A DNA stretch of 64,000 nt from JBGSQR01 sp964509295 (GCA_964509295.1 CAZDWS010000009.1:1-64000); one strand, 5' to 3'. Positions 8,768 through 18,516 are shown, counted from the first letter of the stretch. The notes: generated by a model from the sequence alone, not told the origin. Translations and numbers: made by a program.

Positions 8768-10198
8768 TCACCTGCCTGCTGCAGCATTATTAACATCCAG
8801 TATTTTAACTTTGCCCAACGTAGCCAAAGGTTTATCAAACTTTGACGCATCACCGACTACAACAATTTTAAATTGATCCGGCTTGAGATATTTTCTTGCT
8901 GCATTCAGAATATCGATCTTTGAAACCTTGGCTATATTATCCCGGTACTTTTCCAGATAATCAGGAGAATAGTTATAAAATTCAAGTCGAGCTCTCTGCG
9001 TTACAATTGCAGATGGACTTGTAAAGCCGAACATGAATGAATTAATGATATATTCCCTGGCAGCGAACAGCTCCTGTTCAGTAACTTCTTCTTTGGTCAT
9101 TCCTGTTATTATTTCCTTCATCAGGCTGATGACCTTTACGGTTGTTTCTGCCTTGGTTTCTGTTTCAGCAATAAAACTGCCGGTAAAGTGGCGGCCAATA
9201 TCAAAATGGCTCCCCACATTATATGCCAGCCCCTGGTTGGTTCGCACCTCCATCATTAACCTGGATGTAAAACTGCCTCCCAGAATATAGTCCAGCATTC
9301 GCACTGCATAGATATCCGGGCTGTCTTTGGTGATGCCCAAATGCCCCATACGGATCACGGACTGGCTGGCATCTTTTCTACCAAACAGTATTTCCTGGAT
9401 AAAAACCGATTCTGGTTGAGGGATTACAGGCAGTTTAAGTGCTTCCTGGTTTTCTGGCTTGCCAAACAGGGCATTCAATTGGCGCACCATATCATCGCGA
9501 TCAAAGTCTCCGGAAACGGCAAGAATCAGGTTATCAATCCTGAAGAAGCGACGATGAAAATCGATCATGTCCTGACGGGTGATTGATTGAGCAGTGGCAA
9601 AGGTTGGAACTACGCCTAATGGATGACCTTTATAAAGAACCATACCCAATTCTCGTCCTGCAACCTCTTTTGGATCATCGTTCTGCCGACGCAACCCTTC
9701 AATCATCTGTTTACGTGCAATTTCAACCCGTTGCTGGGTGAAGTCTGGGTGCAGCAACACATCACTAAAAATCTTCAAGGTGCGGCCAAAATTTCTGGAT
9801 AATGTGCTTAGAGACACACTCCCCATATCTCTGCCGATAGAACTCTCCACAGATGAGGCCATGAATTCCAGTTCCTCATCAATCTTTTCCGGTGTGATTC
9901 CACCAGCTCCGCCACTACGCATAACAGATCCGGTCAGTCCAGCCAGGCCGGACTTGTCAGCCGGCTCATAAACCGAGCCGGTGCGAATCATAGCTGTCAA
10001 ATTTATGATCGGAAGCTCCGTATCACGCAGCAGAAATACCGGCATACCACAATCCAGCACAACACGTTCAGCCTTTGGTATCTGGTATGCTAATTCAGGA
10101 AAAGTCATCCGGCGTGGATCGTTCTTTGGATTTTCACCTGCAAAAACTGATGAAAACGCTGTAAACACTATCAGGAGTAAGATAACAAAACGTTTCAT
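8768..10198 (-). CDS. M16-family peptidase, non-catalytic partner subunit
   Basis: Periplasmic or envelope M16 protein with a signal peptide (residues 1-20, ending VFAGENP). It has the two-lobed insulinase fold, but the zinc motif HxxEH is replaced by GLAGLTGSVM at the equivalent position (~85), so it should not be catalytic alone. In the PqqL/YmxG-like two-gene arrangement such a subunit pairs with an active one. The active partner is encoded immediately upstream and overlaps it by four bases (ATGA), implying translational coupling and a stable complex. The SRLMMEVRTNQGLAY stretch (~310) is the conserved C-lobe motif. Length 476. Confidence 0.9.
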   Translation of the reverse strand: MKRFVILLLIVFTAFSSVFAGENPKNDPRRMTFPELAYQIPKAERVVLDCGMPVFLLRDTELPIINLTAMIRTGSVYEPADKSGLAGLTGSVMRSGGAGGITPEKIDEELEFMASSVESSIGRDMGSVSLSTLSRNFGRTLKIFSDVLLHPDFTQQRVEIARKQMIEGLRRQNDDPKEVAGRELGMVLYKGHPLGVVPTFATAQSITRQDMIDFHRRFFRIDNLILAVSGDFDRDDMVRQLNALFGKPENQEALKLPVIPQPESVFIQEILFGRKDASQSVIRMGHLGITKDSPDIYAVRMLDYILGGSFTSRLMMEVRTNQGLAYNVGSHFDIGRHFTGSFIAETETKAETTVKVISLMKEIITGMTKEEVTEQELFAAREYIINSFMFGFTSPSAIVTQRARLEFYNYSPDYLEKYRDNIAKVSKIDILNAARKYLKPDQFKIVVVGDASKFDKPLATLGKVKILDVNNAAAGR

Positions 10199-11682
10199 TT
10201 GCTTTCTCCTCCTTTCTTGGTAATGAATCCCACAATACGGTTTTCTCTTGTAAAGTACTGCCTGGCTACTCTCTGAATGTCAGCGGCCTTTACTGCAGCC
10301 ACTTTCTGGCGATACTCAATCATATATCTCCAACTTCCGGCAATCGCCTCATATTCGGTCAGATTACGGGCCAATCCGCCATTTGTGCCCATTCGCCTGG
10401 ACTCTTCAAATTCAATTTTATTGAGTACCTTCTGCAGATCGCGGTCATTAACCAGCTCTCTCTTCAACAACTCCAGTTCGTCCAGGATCGCTTTTTCAAC
10501 CTCTTGAATCGTATGGGGCGCCCTGGGATTGGCATTTATCACAAACAGGTTGGGATAACGGCTGCCCGGCGCATCAAAAACTCCGATGTCGGCAGCAACC
10601 TGCTTTTCTATGACCAGTTTTTTATACAGCCTGGACGTACGACCGGACCCCATAATACTGGCAATGACATCAAACACATAATCATCCGGGGAAGAAATGG
10701 ATGGTTTATGAAAACCGAGGATAATGGTCGGTTCCGACTCTGCAACATGTTCAATGCGGCGTTCACCAGACTGCTTGGGTTCAATAGCAGTTACATTGGG
10801 CACAGCCGCTCCGGGTGCAATATCTCCAAAGTAGTTCTCCACCATGGCAATAACAGCCCGGGGTTGAATATCACCAACAACAGCAACGATGGCATTATTT
10901 GGTGCATAGTGGCTTCGAAAAAAGCGTTCGGCTTTGCTGCGGGTCAGGTTTTCGATATCCGACATCCAGCCGATTGTCGGTTGACCATAGGGGTGAGACA
11001 GGTAGGCTGAGGCAAGAAATGTTTCCCACAACTTGCTTTCCGGATCAGTTTCGTATGAGCGCCGGCGTTCCTCCATAACCACGGAACGTTCTGAGTAAAA
11101 CTCACGCAGTACAGGATTTCGCATACGGTCCGATTCTATTGCGGCCCACAGTTCAAGTTTGTTGGCAGGCAGGTTGATCAGGTAGGTAGTTCCGTCACGA
11201 CTGGTAAAAGCATTGTAACCGGAACCGCCGTTTTTGGCATACAGCTCGAAAAACTCGTCTTTAATCGCAAACTTTGATGCTTCTGCTTCCAGCTTCAACA
11301 ACTGTTTTTCCAACTCCGCAACCTTGTCACTGTCTTTTCTGTCAGCCTTGGCCTTTTCTGCCAGCAGTAATTGGGCCGTCTTCTCGATCTGCTCCAGTAA
11401 TGGCTGCTCAGCAGCATAATCCTTTGTTCCCAGCGTTTTGGTCCCTTTGAAAAGCATATGCTCCAACATGTGGGCGATGCCTCGCTCATCGCTTCGTTCA
11501 TCCACGCTGCCGACACGAAAGCGTATCCAGGCTGAAACCGTCGGGGAGGTATGACGTTCCACCATCAGCAGTTTCATGCCGTTTTTCATGGTATGTTCTA
11601 TGACCTTTTCATCCAGGCTGGCAGCAAAAACGGATGTTGCTATCAATGTATAAGCTAACAGTATATATATGATTCTTTTCAT
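10195..11682 (-). CDS. M16-family zinc metallopeptidase, catalytic subunit
   Basis: Insulinase/pitrilysin-type protease with signal peptide (residues 1-20, ...VFAASLDEK). The zinc motif HMLEH is in RGIAHMLEHMLFKGT (~70), with the downstream zinc-binding Glu region in SERSVVMEERRRSYE (~200). A coiled, Lys/Glu-rich insertion (~100-140) sits between them. The C-lobe motif SGRTSRLYKKLV is near 340. SD GAGG lies seven bases before the ATG. It is part of a leftward run Lon > EVE > M16 > M16 > FlgM. The partner subunit downstream lacks the zinc motif, so activity depends on this protein. Confidence 0.93.
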   Translation of the reverse strand: MKRIIYILLAYTLIATSVFAASLDEKVIEHTMKNGMKLLMVERHTSPTVSAWIRFRVGSVDERSDERGIAHMLEHMLFKGTKTLGTKDYAAEQPLLEQIEKTAQLLLAEKAKADRKDSDKVAELEKQLLKLEAEASKFAIKDEFFELYAKNGGSGYNAFTSRDGTTYLINLPANKLELWAAIESDRMRNPVLREFYSERSVVMEERRRSYETDPESKLWETFLASAYLSHPYGQPTIGWMSDIENLTRSKAERFFRSHYAPNNAIVAVVGDIQPRAVIAMVENYFGDIAPGAAVPNVTAIEPKQSGERRIEHVAESEPTIILGFHKPSISSPDDYVFDVIASIMGSGRTSRLYKKLVIEKQVAADIGVFDAPGSRYPNLFVINANPRAPHTIQEVEKAILDELELLKRELVNDRDLQKVLNKIEFEESRRMGTNGGLARNLTEYEAIAGSWRYMIEYRQKVAAVKAADIQRVARQYFTRENRIVGFITKKGGESK

Positions 11683-11718
11683 TCATCATCCTCATGTTTC
11701 ATTATGTTGTGACTATTT

Positions 11719-12189
11719 TTATTGCGGATCGACTTGTCCCATGGCAGCAATAACTTTCCACTCTTCTTCAGATATCGGCTGGATTGAAAGACGGCTGCGC
11801 TTTACCAAAGGCATTTCGGACAAGAGCGGATTACCCTTGATCTGCTCCAAAGTAACCTCCTTTTTCAGAGGTTTCAGATAGCGGACATCCACCATGTACC
11901 AGATCGGATTATCCAGCGAAGATTTAGGGTCAAAATGTTCATTTTCCGGATCACGGGCGGTGAAATCCGCATACCCTTCCCGTACAACCATTGCCAGACC
12001 AACTATAGCCGGTTCCGGAATACTACTGTGGTAGAACAGTACCAAATCACCTAACTTGATTGAATCTCGTAGAAAATTACGGGCCTGATAATTGCGGACA
12101 CCGTCCCAATGCTCCGTCATCTCCGGGCGGTTCTTCAGGTCATCAAAGGAAAAACAGCCCGGTTCGGTTTTAAACAGCCAGTAGTTCAT
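11719..12189 (-). CDS. EVE-domain protein (THYN1-like)
   Basis: Small (156-residue) PUA-like EVE protein, a fold that binds modified bases in nucleic acid. The family landmarks are visible: the start MNYWLFKTEPGCFSFDDL, WDGVRNYQARNFLRDSIKLGDLVLFYHS (~28-55), IVGLAMVV and the WYMVDV strand followed by KPL. The ATG has GAGGA eight bases upstream and begins 11 bases after the lon stop, so it is probably cotranscribed with lon. The role of bacterial EVE proteins of this type is not settled; the protein has no visible catalytic motif. Confidence 0.93.
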   Translation of the reverse strand: MNYWLFKTEPGCFSFDDLKNRPEMTEHWDGVRNYQARNFLRDSIKLGDLVLFYHSSIPEPAIVGLAMVVREGYADFTARDPENEHFDPKSSLDNPIWYMVDVRYLKPLKKEVTLEQIKGNPLLSEMPLVKRSRLSIQPISEEEWKVIAAMGQVDPQ

Positions 12190-12200
12190 TTCCAGATTCC

Positions 12201-14519
12201 TCAGCTTAATGCCACGGCCAGAGCTTCACGGGCCTCGTTGATAAAAATAAACTCCAGTTCATTGCGCACATTATCCGGGATATCTTCAAGATCATCACGA
12301 TTGCGGTCCGGAGCAACAATCTTTCTGACTCCGGCGCGATGGGCCGCCAGTACCTTTTCCTTGAGCCCGCCGATTGCAAGCACCCGACCGGTCAGAGTAA
12401 TCTCACCGGTCATGGCGACACCACGCCGGGCCGGTTTATTGGTCAACAACGAGACAAGAGCGGTAACCATGGTGACACCGGCTGATGGGCCGTCTTTAGG
12501 AATTGCTCCTGAAGGTACATGAATATGAATGACCCTGTTTTCAAAGGCTTCGTTGGTTATGCCGAAATCAGAGGCATGGGCTTCGATGTAAGAAAGGGCG
12601 GCCCGTGCCGATTCCTTCATCACATCTCCCAATGAACCGGTCAGGATCAGCTCCGCCTTGCCCGGCATGCTGGTGGCTTCGACAAACAGGATATCCCCGC
12701 CGGACTCTGTCCAGGCCATGCCGGTAACGACACCGATCCGATCATCTTCTGCTGCAACCTCATTATGAAATTTTCGAGGTCCCAGCAGTTCCGTAACCAC
12801 CTCAGGTGTTATCGGGGTACGCAGCGGTTTCTTCTGGGTAATTTCCTTGGCGACCTTACGGCAGATTGATGCAATAGTGCGCTGCATGTTACGCACTCCG
12901 GCCTCACGGGTATATTCGGAAATTACTTTTTCAACGGCATCGTCATTGAAGACCGGCTGCATATCATTCAGACCGTTTTCTTCAATTTCCCGTTTGATGA
13001 TAAAATTGCGTGCGATATGCAGCTTCTCTTCCGTGCTGTAACCGGCCAGACGAATCACTTCCATCCTGTCTTTGAGCGGTCCCGGAATCGGATCAAGCTG
13101 ATTGGCGGTTGTAATAAACATTACCTTTGACAGGTCAAAGGGAACATCCAGATAGTGATCCTGGAAGGAGAAGTTCTGTTCCGGATCCAGCACCTCCAGC
13201 AGGGCCGAGGCCGGATCGCCGCGAAAATCCTGGCCCAGCTTATCAATCTCGTCCAGCATAAAGACCGGATTATTGCTGCCGCTACGATAAAGTTCCTTTA
13301 TGATCCTGCCCGGCAGGGCTCCGATATAGGTGCGGCGGTGCCCACGGATTTCAGCCTCGTCGCGCATGCCGCCCAGTGAAATACGAATAAACTTTCTTCC
13401 CATGGAACGGGCGATGGATTTGCCCAGACTGGTCTTGCCGACGCCTGGAGGGCCGACAAAACAGAGCACCGGCCCCTTCATATTATCCTTCAGTGAACGA
13501 ACCGCCAGAAATTCAAGGATACGTTCCTTGACCTTTTTCAGGTTGTAGTGATCCTCGTTGAGGATTTCCTCAGCCTTGATCATATCCAGGCTGTCTGCAG
13601 TAGAGCTATTCCATGGCATGCCGACCAGATAATCCAGATAGGTGCGGGAAACCGTATACTCGGGAGAAGCCTGATTGATCCGCTCCAGCCTTTTCAACTC
13701 CTTGTCGGCAATCTTGCGCACATCTTCCGGCAACTCAGCGTCTTCAATCCGCTTTCGCAATTCATTAATATCGGAAGTGCGAGCATCTTCCTCGCCCAAC
13801 TCATCTTGAATATGTTTCATCTGTTCACGCAGGATATAGTCTTTCTGATTTTTGCCTACCTTGCGGTTGACTTCGTTGGCCACCTCGCTCTTGACCTGCA
13901 TGCGCTGAACTTCATTGGTCAGATGCACATACACCTTTTTGAGACGTTCCAGCGGATCAACGGTTTCCAGAAGATCCTGCAGGTCTGCCAGCGGCAGACT
14001 CACATACAGCGCAACCAGATCGGAAAGGCGGGCCGGATTGTCGATGTAGTCAATCATCTTCATCACGTCGTCAGGCAGCGGCTTACCATGGGAGAGGGAG
14101 ATTTTAAGCAGGGCATTCAGGCTTTGAACAAGTGCGTCGGAAACCATACTTTTTTCCACAAATTCACGAACAAGTTCACAATGTGCCAAAACAACAGCAG
14201 AAGATGTATCAAGCTCAAGGATACGCAGGCGATTCAGCCCCTCCAGTGTCACCTTGTATTTACCTTCGGCTATTTTTTTAATAAGATTGACTTTGCAAAG
14301 TGTACCGATCTCCCTGAAATCACCGGGCTGATCGCTGTTTTCCGTATCTGAACGTTGCAGCACAACCGCCACCAGCTTGTCGTAATTATCAGCCTCTTTG
14401 AAAATTTGCAGCTGACGGTCATCAACAAAAACCGGAAAGATCATATAAGGAAAAGGGACCATCTCCTTTTGCTGATAAATAGGCATTTTTTCAGGTATTT
14501 CTATATTTACGTATGGCAT
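12201..14519 (-). CDS. lon: ATP-dependent Lon protease
   Basis: Cytosolic AAA+ protease that degrades misfolded and regulatory proteins. The N-terminal LON substrate domain (residues ~10-200) is followed by a coiled linker. The AAA+ module has Walker A GPPGVGKTS (~360), Walker B VFMLDEIDKL and sensor 2. The C-terminal protease domain has catalytic Ser in PKDGPSAGV (~678) and the Lys in GGLKEKVLAA (~720). Length 772 is typical. An AGGA SD lies nine bases before the ATG. Position at the head of a run with an EVE protein and M16 peptidases suggests a protein-turnover operon. No convincing sigma-32 promoter was found in the 60 bases upstream. Confidence 0.97.
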   Translation of the reverse strand: MPYVNIEIPEKMPIYQQKEMVPFPYMIFPVFVDDRQLQIFKEADNYDKLVAVVLQRSDTENSDQPGDFREIGTLCKVNLIKKIAEGKYKVTLEGLNRLRILELDTSSAVVLAHCELVREFVEKSMVSDALVQSLNALLKISLSHGKPLPDDVMKMIDYIDNPARLSDLVALYVSLPLADLQDLLETVDPLERLKKVYVHLTNEVQRMQVKSEVANEVNRKVGKNQKDYILREQMKHIQDELGEEDARTSDINELRKRIEDAELPEDVRKIADKELKRLERINQASPEYTVSRTYLDYLVGMPWNSSTADSLDMIKAEEILNEDHYNLKKVKERILEFLAVRSLKDNMKGPVLCFVGPPGVGKTSLGKSIARSMGRKFIRISLGGMRDEAEIRGHRRTYIGALPGRIIKELYRSGSNNPVFMLDEIDKLGQDFRGDPASALLEVLDPEQNFSFQDHYLDVPFDLSKVMFITTANQLDPIPGPLKDRMEVIRLAGYSTEEKLHIARNFIIKREIEENGLNDMQPVFNDDAVEKVISEYTREAGVRNMQRTIASICRKVAKEITQKKPLRTPITPEVVTELLGPRKFHNEVAAEDDRIGVVTGMAWTESGGDILFVEATSMPGKAELILTGSLGDVMKESARAALSYIEAHASDFGITNEAFENRVIHIHVPSGAIPKDGPSAGVTMVTALVSLLTNKPARRGVAMTGEITLTGRVLAIGGLKEKVLAAHRAGVRKIVAPDRNRDDLEDIPDNVRNELEFIFINEAREALAVALS

Positions 14520-14585
14520 TTGATATTAATCCTTTTGAAGTTTTGTAGAAAATTACTATATCACAATTTGTATAAAATTAAAGCC

Positions 14586-15176
14586 TCACACAGGCAACCC
14601 TTCGCGCACACTGACCCTGACGATCCGTATTTTTTTTGCTGGCCCACCCAGACTACGATAAAGCAGCCCCAGAAACCTGACCGTAACCAACCGGTGAATG
14701 GCGGCCTGAGTCAAACGGTACAGCCAGCGCCTGACAAAAGAAGGAGATGGGCCGCCAAGCAAAAGTGGACAAAAATCAGACAACTGCAAAGAAACCCTGA
14801 CCCCGCCCTCTACATTTTCCACCTTGAAAAGCAGTTCACCACGATCACATTCTCTCGGTTGCACAAGCAGACCTCCACTGACATGCATGACAGCAGAACT
14901 TCCATCTTTATCGCTGTTCAATACCAACGGTATAAATGTAATCAGACTTACCCCGCTTGACAAGAGCCTGAATCTGATCCCGTTAGAAACAACCTCCGGC
15001 CGGATGACGCTAGCGGTGAAAGCCCGGATATAATGCAGATAACGTTCAACAAGATTTTCGGCGGTCAAATCGCCGGCAAGCTCTATGGGGAAGACACTCC
15101 ACTGGATGGAAAACACCGAAGAGTCCTCAACCAGAACCTGCTGACAGGCTATCTCCTGCACACGGGAAGCTGTCAT
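14586..15176 (-). CDS. Protein of unknown function coupled to a cupin gene
   Basis: A 196-residue protein, with no signal peptide and no clear transmembrane segment, rich in beta-type hydrophobic alternation. It ends in a basic tail (KKIRIVRVSVREGLPV). The ATG overlaps the TAA of the upstream cupin gene (TAATG), so it is translated by coupling and is very likely real. A WLYRLTQAAIHRLVTVRF stretch (~150) may form an amphipathic helix. I do not recognise the family; nothing suggests catalysis. The next gene downstream (lon) has its own leader, so this is the last gene of its pair unless read-through occurs. Confidence 0.75.
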   Translation of the reverse strand: MTASRVQEIACQQVLVEDSSVFSIQWSVFPIELAGDLTAENLVERYLHYIRAFTASVIRPEVVSNGIRFRLLSSGVSLITFIPLVLNSDKDGSSAVMHVSGGLLVQPRECDRGELLFKVENVEGGVRVSLQLSDFCPLLLGGPSPSFVRRWLYRLTQAAIHRLVTVRFLGLLYRSLGGPAKKIRIVRVSVREGLPV

Positions 15177-15679
15177 TATATCCTCGTCATCCGCCTGATC
15201 AGTTCTTCATGCTGCGGGAACTGATGAATCAGCTTTTCACAGCGGCCAAGTTCAAAATCGCTAAAATCAAAACCTGGTGCAACCGTACAACCAACAAGTG
15301 AAAATTCGTCAACAGCTTCAGCTCCAAACCAGCTGCCAGCCGAAACAACAGCCTGAAAACTCTCACCACTGGCCGGGTCACTGCCCAATATTTTCTGTTC
15401 ATACAAACCTGCCGGAGAAATCACTTCGATACCCAATCGGCCACCGGCGTAGAAGTGCCACAATTCATCGGACTTGATGCGGTGCAACGCTGAAAAGTCA
15501 CCCTGTTCCAGCAGGAAGTAAATTGCAGTACAGAAAGAACGGGCACCTGAAAAACGTTCAGGCAGAGCACTACCGGGGACCGACTCCATGGAACGATAAG
15601 TTTCAATGAACCAACCACCTTCCGGATGGCGGATCAATCCCAATTGTTTGATCCAAAAGGCTGCACCCGACTTAACCAT
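15176..15679 (-). CDS. Cupin family protein (DUF985/Cupin_5)
   Basis: A 167-residue single-domain cupin. Family marks are RHPEGGWFIETYRS (~17-30), TAIYFLLEQGDFSALHRIKSDELWHFYAG (~50-80; the histidines and Glu are the metal/ligand site typical of cupins) and FSLVGCTVAPGFDFSDFE near the end. GGAGG lies six bases before the ATG. The biological ligand of DUF985 proteins is not generally known. It is translationally coupled to the downstream unknown gene. Confidence 0.9.
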   Translation of the reverse strand: MVKSGAAFWIKQLGLIRHPEGGWFIETYRSMESVPGSALPERFSGARSFCTAIYFLLEQGDFSALHRIKSDELWHFYAGGRLGIEVISPAGLYEQKILGSDPASGESFQAVVSAGSWFGAEAVDEFSLVGCTVAPGFDFSDFELGRCEKLIHQFPQHEELIRRMTRI

Positions 15680-15881
15680 GATTTGCCTCCGCCCTGATCT
15701 TAACTTTCAAATCAATTCAACTATTTTGACAGCTGAATTTGATATTGCAATCAATTTTACGATATGGCAGCTTCTATCCATGTGATGAATCATCGTTCGA
15801 TATGGGAGTTATAAATGTCTTTTGAAGTAAAAAAGGCTATAATTACAAAGAACGCTGAGAAGTTATATAAAAAGGAACATC

Positions 15882-16790
15882 ATGAAACCAAACACCAAAA
15901 AAATATTAATTACAGGTGCTACAGGGTTTATCGGTCGTCGCCTTACAGCTGCATTGCTTGCACAGGGATATGATCTGCGATGTCTTGTGCGTGGTGATTC
16001 ACCACATCTTCCAGAAGGGGTTGAAATCGTACGAGGAGATATGTTTGACCGTAACTCTCTGATGGCAGCCCTGCAGGAAGTAGACACAGCCTATTACCTT
16101 GTGCACTCCATGGCTGCTGGACGAGCAGGTTTTGAACAACGTGACCGGGACGCTGCCACAAATTTCGTCTCTGCTGCCGAACAGTGCCATGTGCGAAGAG
16201 TTATCTATCTGGGTGGATTGGGTGAACTGGGAGACAACCTGTCAGAACATTTGAAAAGCAGGCGAGAGGTGGCCGACATACTGAAAAGCGGTTCCTTTGC
16301 GACCACTGTTCTGCGGGCAGCCGTGATCATCGGGGCTGGGGGTGCATCGTTTGAGTTGGTACGCGGACTGGTTGAACGCTTACCCATAATGATTACCCCG
16401 CTCTGGGTTTCAACCCGTTGTCAGCCGATTGCTGTCAGTGATGTGATTGGCTACCTAACTGGATGCCTGCAAGACGATAGAACCGCTGGTCACGTTTTTG
16501 ATATAGGCGGTCCTGACATTATAACCTACCGTTATATGATGGAAAGATTCGCTGCCATAAAAGGAAAACGATTATGGATCCTGCCGGTTCCGGTTCTTAC
16601 ACCAAGGCTTTCTTCATACTGGGTAGCACTCTTCAGTCCAATCAAACCATCAGTTTCTATGCCGCTGATCGAAGGTTTGAGCAATGAAGTCATCTGTCAG
16701 GACAATTCGATCAAGGAGTTGATTCCACTACAACTGACCCCCTACGATCAGGCTGTTCAACAGGCACTAAAGGAATCAAAAAGCAGTTAA
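15882..16790 (+). CDS. NmrA/YbjT-like atypical short-chain dehydrogenase
   Basis: NAD(P)-binding Rossmann protein of 302 residues. The N-terminal nucleotide motif is TGATGFIGRRL (~11-21), followed by an Arg-containing second strand (LRCLVRGD) that favours NADP. The region AYYLVHSMAAGRAGFEQRDRDAA (~70-90) matches the YbjT/complex-I-assembly-associated subgroup, which usually lacks the catalytic Tyr-x-x-x-Lys. I do not see YxxxK at the expected site, so it may bind rather than reduce. SD AAGGA lies five bases before the ATG. It is followed after 32 bases by elbB on the same strand, likely one transcript. Confidence 0.85.
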   Translation: MKPNTKKILITGATGFIGRRLTAALLAQGYDLRCLVRGDSPHLPEGVEIVRGDMFDRNSLMAALQEVDTAYYLVHSMAAGRAGFEQRDRDAATNFVSAAEQCHVRRVIYLGGLGELGDNLSEHLKSRREVADILKSGSFATTVLRAAVIIGAGGASFELVRGLVERLPIMITPLWVSTRCQPIAVSDVIGYLTGCLQDDRTAGHVFDIGGPDIITYRYMMERFAAIKGKRLWILPVPVLTPRLSSYWVALFSPIKPSVSMPLIEGLSNEVICQDNSIKELIPLQLTPYDQAVQQALKESKSS

Positions 16791-16822
16791 CTGCTGAATC
16801 CATATTTCTGGAGGAATAAATC

Positions 16823-17479
16823 ATGAAAAAAATCGGCGTTGTTTTATCCGGCTGCGGTGTACGTGACGGAAGTGAAATCCACGAGGCCGTTCTAACCCTG
16901 TTGGCCATCAGCCAATGCGGAGCGGAATCGGTTTGCATGGCACCAAATGCAAACTTCCCGGAAACAGATCATCTGCAAATGCAGGAAACCGGTGCCAAAC
17001 GTAATGCTCTGGTAGAATCGGCCCGCATAGCACGTGGTAATATCCGTGACATGGCCACGGTGAAAGCAGTTGATCTGGATGCCATCATTTTTCCGGGCGG
17101 TTTTGGGGCGGCCAAGAATCTGTGTGACTTTGCCATGAGGGGGGCAGCAGCTTCAGTCCATCCGGAAGTGACCAGGGTCGTAAAAGAGATGGCTCAGGCA
17201 AAGAAGCCGATCGGTGCCATCTGCATCGCACCGGTACTGATTGCCACCGTACTTGGTAAGGATTTGAAACCGACACTGACCATCGGCACGGACACCGACA
17301 CAGCTGCAGAACTTGAGAAGACCGGCGCCATACACAGGAACTGCCCGGTTAATGATGTTGTTGTAGACAGGGAAAACAGAATTGTTTCCACACCGGCCTA
17401 CATGCTGGCCAATACGGTATCAGAAGTACATGAAGGAATAGGGAAATGTGTCAGAGAGGTTATTGCGCTGACAAACTGA
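16823..17479 (+). CDS. elbB: ElbB-type DJ-1/PfpI family glyoxalase-like protein
   Basis: Class I glutamine-amidotransferase-like protein of the DJ-1/PfpI superfamily, 218 residues. It opens with KKIGVVLSGCGVRDGSEIHEAV, the signature of ElbB (isoprenoid biosynthesis protein with amidotransferase-like domain). The nucleophile-elbow cysteine is in PIGAICIAPVLIA (~132), and FPGGFGAAKNLCDFA (~90) carries the oxyanion/Glu side. GGAGG lies eight bases upstream of the ATG. E. coli ElbB has been described as a glyoxalase; the in-vivo substrate remains uncertain. Confidence 0.92.
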   Translation: MKKIGVVLSGCGVRDGSEIHEAVLTLLAISQCGAESVCMAPNANFPETDHLQMQETGAKRNALVESARIARGNIRDMATVKAVDLDAIIFPGGFGAAKNLCDFAMRGAAASVHPEVTRVVKEMAQAKKPIGAICIAPVLIATVLGKDLKPTLTIGTDTDTAAELEKTGAIHRNCPVNDVVVDRENRIVSTPAYMLANTVSEVHEGIGKCVREVIALTN

Positions 17480-17499
17480 TTATTAAAATAACACTAAAA

Positions 17500-18516
17500 T
17501 TATATTATTAATTTTCTACTCATGCTTGCCGCCATCTTGACAGCGGCAAGCATACTATTTTCAGAAGCCCGGCCTGTTCCGGCCAGCTCATAGGCGGTAC
17601 CATGGTCTACAGAAGTACGGACAATCGGCAGCCCTAGCGTCACATTAACCGCATCGTCAAAGTGCAGCATCTTCAGCGGTATCAGCCCCTGGTCATGGTA
17701 CATGGCAACAACTCCGTCATATTGCCCTTTTTGTGCAAAATAAAAGAGCGTATCCGCCGAAAGCGGACCGACCACATCCACTCCTTCAAGCAGGGCCGCG
17801 GCAACAGCCGGCTCGACAATTCGCTGGTCCTGATTGCCGAACATGCCGCCCTCACCGCAGTGCGGGTTCAGTGCCGCCACAGCCAGCCGAGGTCGTTCAA
17901 AGCCCGTAAGCTGTCTGACACCAGCCTCGGTAATCCTGATCGTTTTCAGCACCTGTTCAAATGTTATCTGATCCGCCACATCGCTTAGCGCCGTATGAAT
18001 TGTAACAAGACTTACCCTCAGCAAATCTCCTGCCAGCATCATCACATACTCATCGCTCCCGCAAAGCTCAGCCAGCAGTTCTGTGTGACCGGGATAGTGA
18101 TGACCGGCCCGATTAAGAGCCTCCTTGCTAATTGGTGCAGTAACCATTGCGGCTACAGTTTCATCCAGACAGAACCTGGCGGCCGTACAAATGTAGCGGT
18201 AGGCGGCATCTCCACTGGCATCAGTCGGTTTACCGTAAATCATATCACTGTGACCAAGCGTAGAAAGTTCCAGCAGGGCAACTGAACCGGAAGGAACGGT
18301 ATGTGCCTGTTCAACGGCGGAAATCACCTGTATGGAAAGTGATGAGTTACAAACCGTAACTGCCCTTTGCATGGTCGCCAGATCACCTATCACAACCGGG
18401 GTGCAACACTGTTCAACCAACGGGGAACTCAGTGCCTTGACAACAATCTCCGCCCCGACCCCACAAGGGTCACCCATGGTAATGGCGATTATCGGTTTGA
18501 TTGAACGATCACTCAT
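17500..18516 (-). CDS. pdxA: 4-hydroxythreonine-4-phosphate dehydrogenase
   Basis: NAD-dependent oxidation of 4-phosphohydroxy-L-threonine in the DXP-dependent pyridoxal phosphate pathway. Family motifs are IAITMGDPCGVGAEIV at the start, TAPISKEALNRAGHHYPGHTELLAEL (~130-155, metal-binding His), a second His in LNPHCGEGG and a third in AMYHDQGLIPLKML. The C-terminal TSVDHGTAYELAG motif completes the set. The ATG at 18516 (MSDRS) with GAGG seven bases upstream is chosen over one eight codons earlier, giving 338 residues. It overlaps the cbiG stop by eight bases, so it is coupled to a cobalamin gene. Confidence 0.95.
   Translation of the reverse strand: MSDRSIKPIIAITMGDPCGVGAEIVVKALSSPLVEQCCTPVVIGDLATMQRAVTVCNSSLSIQVISAVEQAHTVPSGSVALLELSTLGHSDMIYGKPTDASGDAAYRYICTAARFCLDETVAAMVTAPISKEALNRAGHHYPGHTELLAELCGSDEYVMMLAGDLLRVSLVTIHTALSDVADQITFEQVLKTIRITEAGVRQLTGFERPRLAVAALNPHCGEGGMFGNQDQRIVEPAVAAALLEGVDVVGPLSADTLFYFAQKGQYDGVVAMYHDQGLIPLKMLHFDDAVNVTLGLPIVRTSVDHGTAYELAGTGRASENSMLAAVKMAASMSRKLII

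Noticed and set aside
13548..14351. Long open frame (267 codons) on the plus strand opposite lon
   Set aside because: It is fully antisense to well-conserved Lon coding sequence, has no SD and its product shows no family features; it results from lon codon use.
14355..14960. Open frame of about 200 codons on the plus strand
   Set aside because: It spans the lon start, the intergenic gap and the opposite strand of the coupled unknown gene; composition is rich in His/Gln/Arg as in antisense frames.
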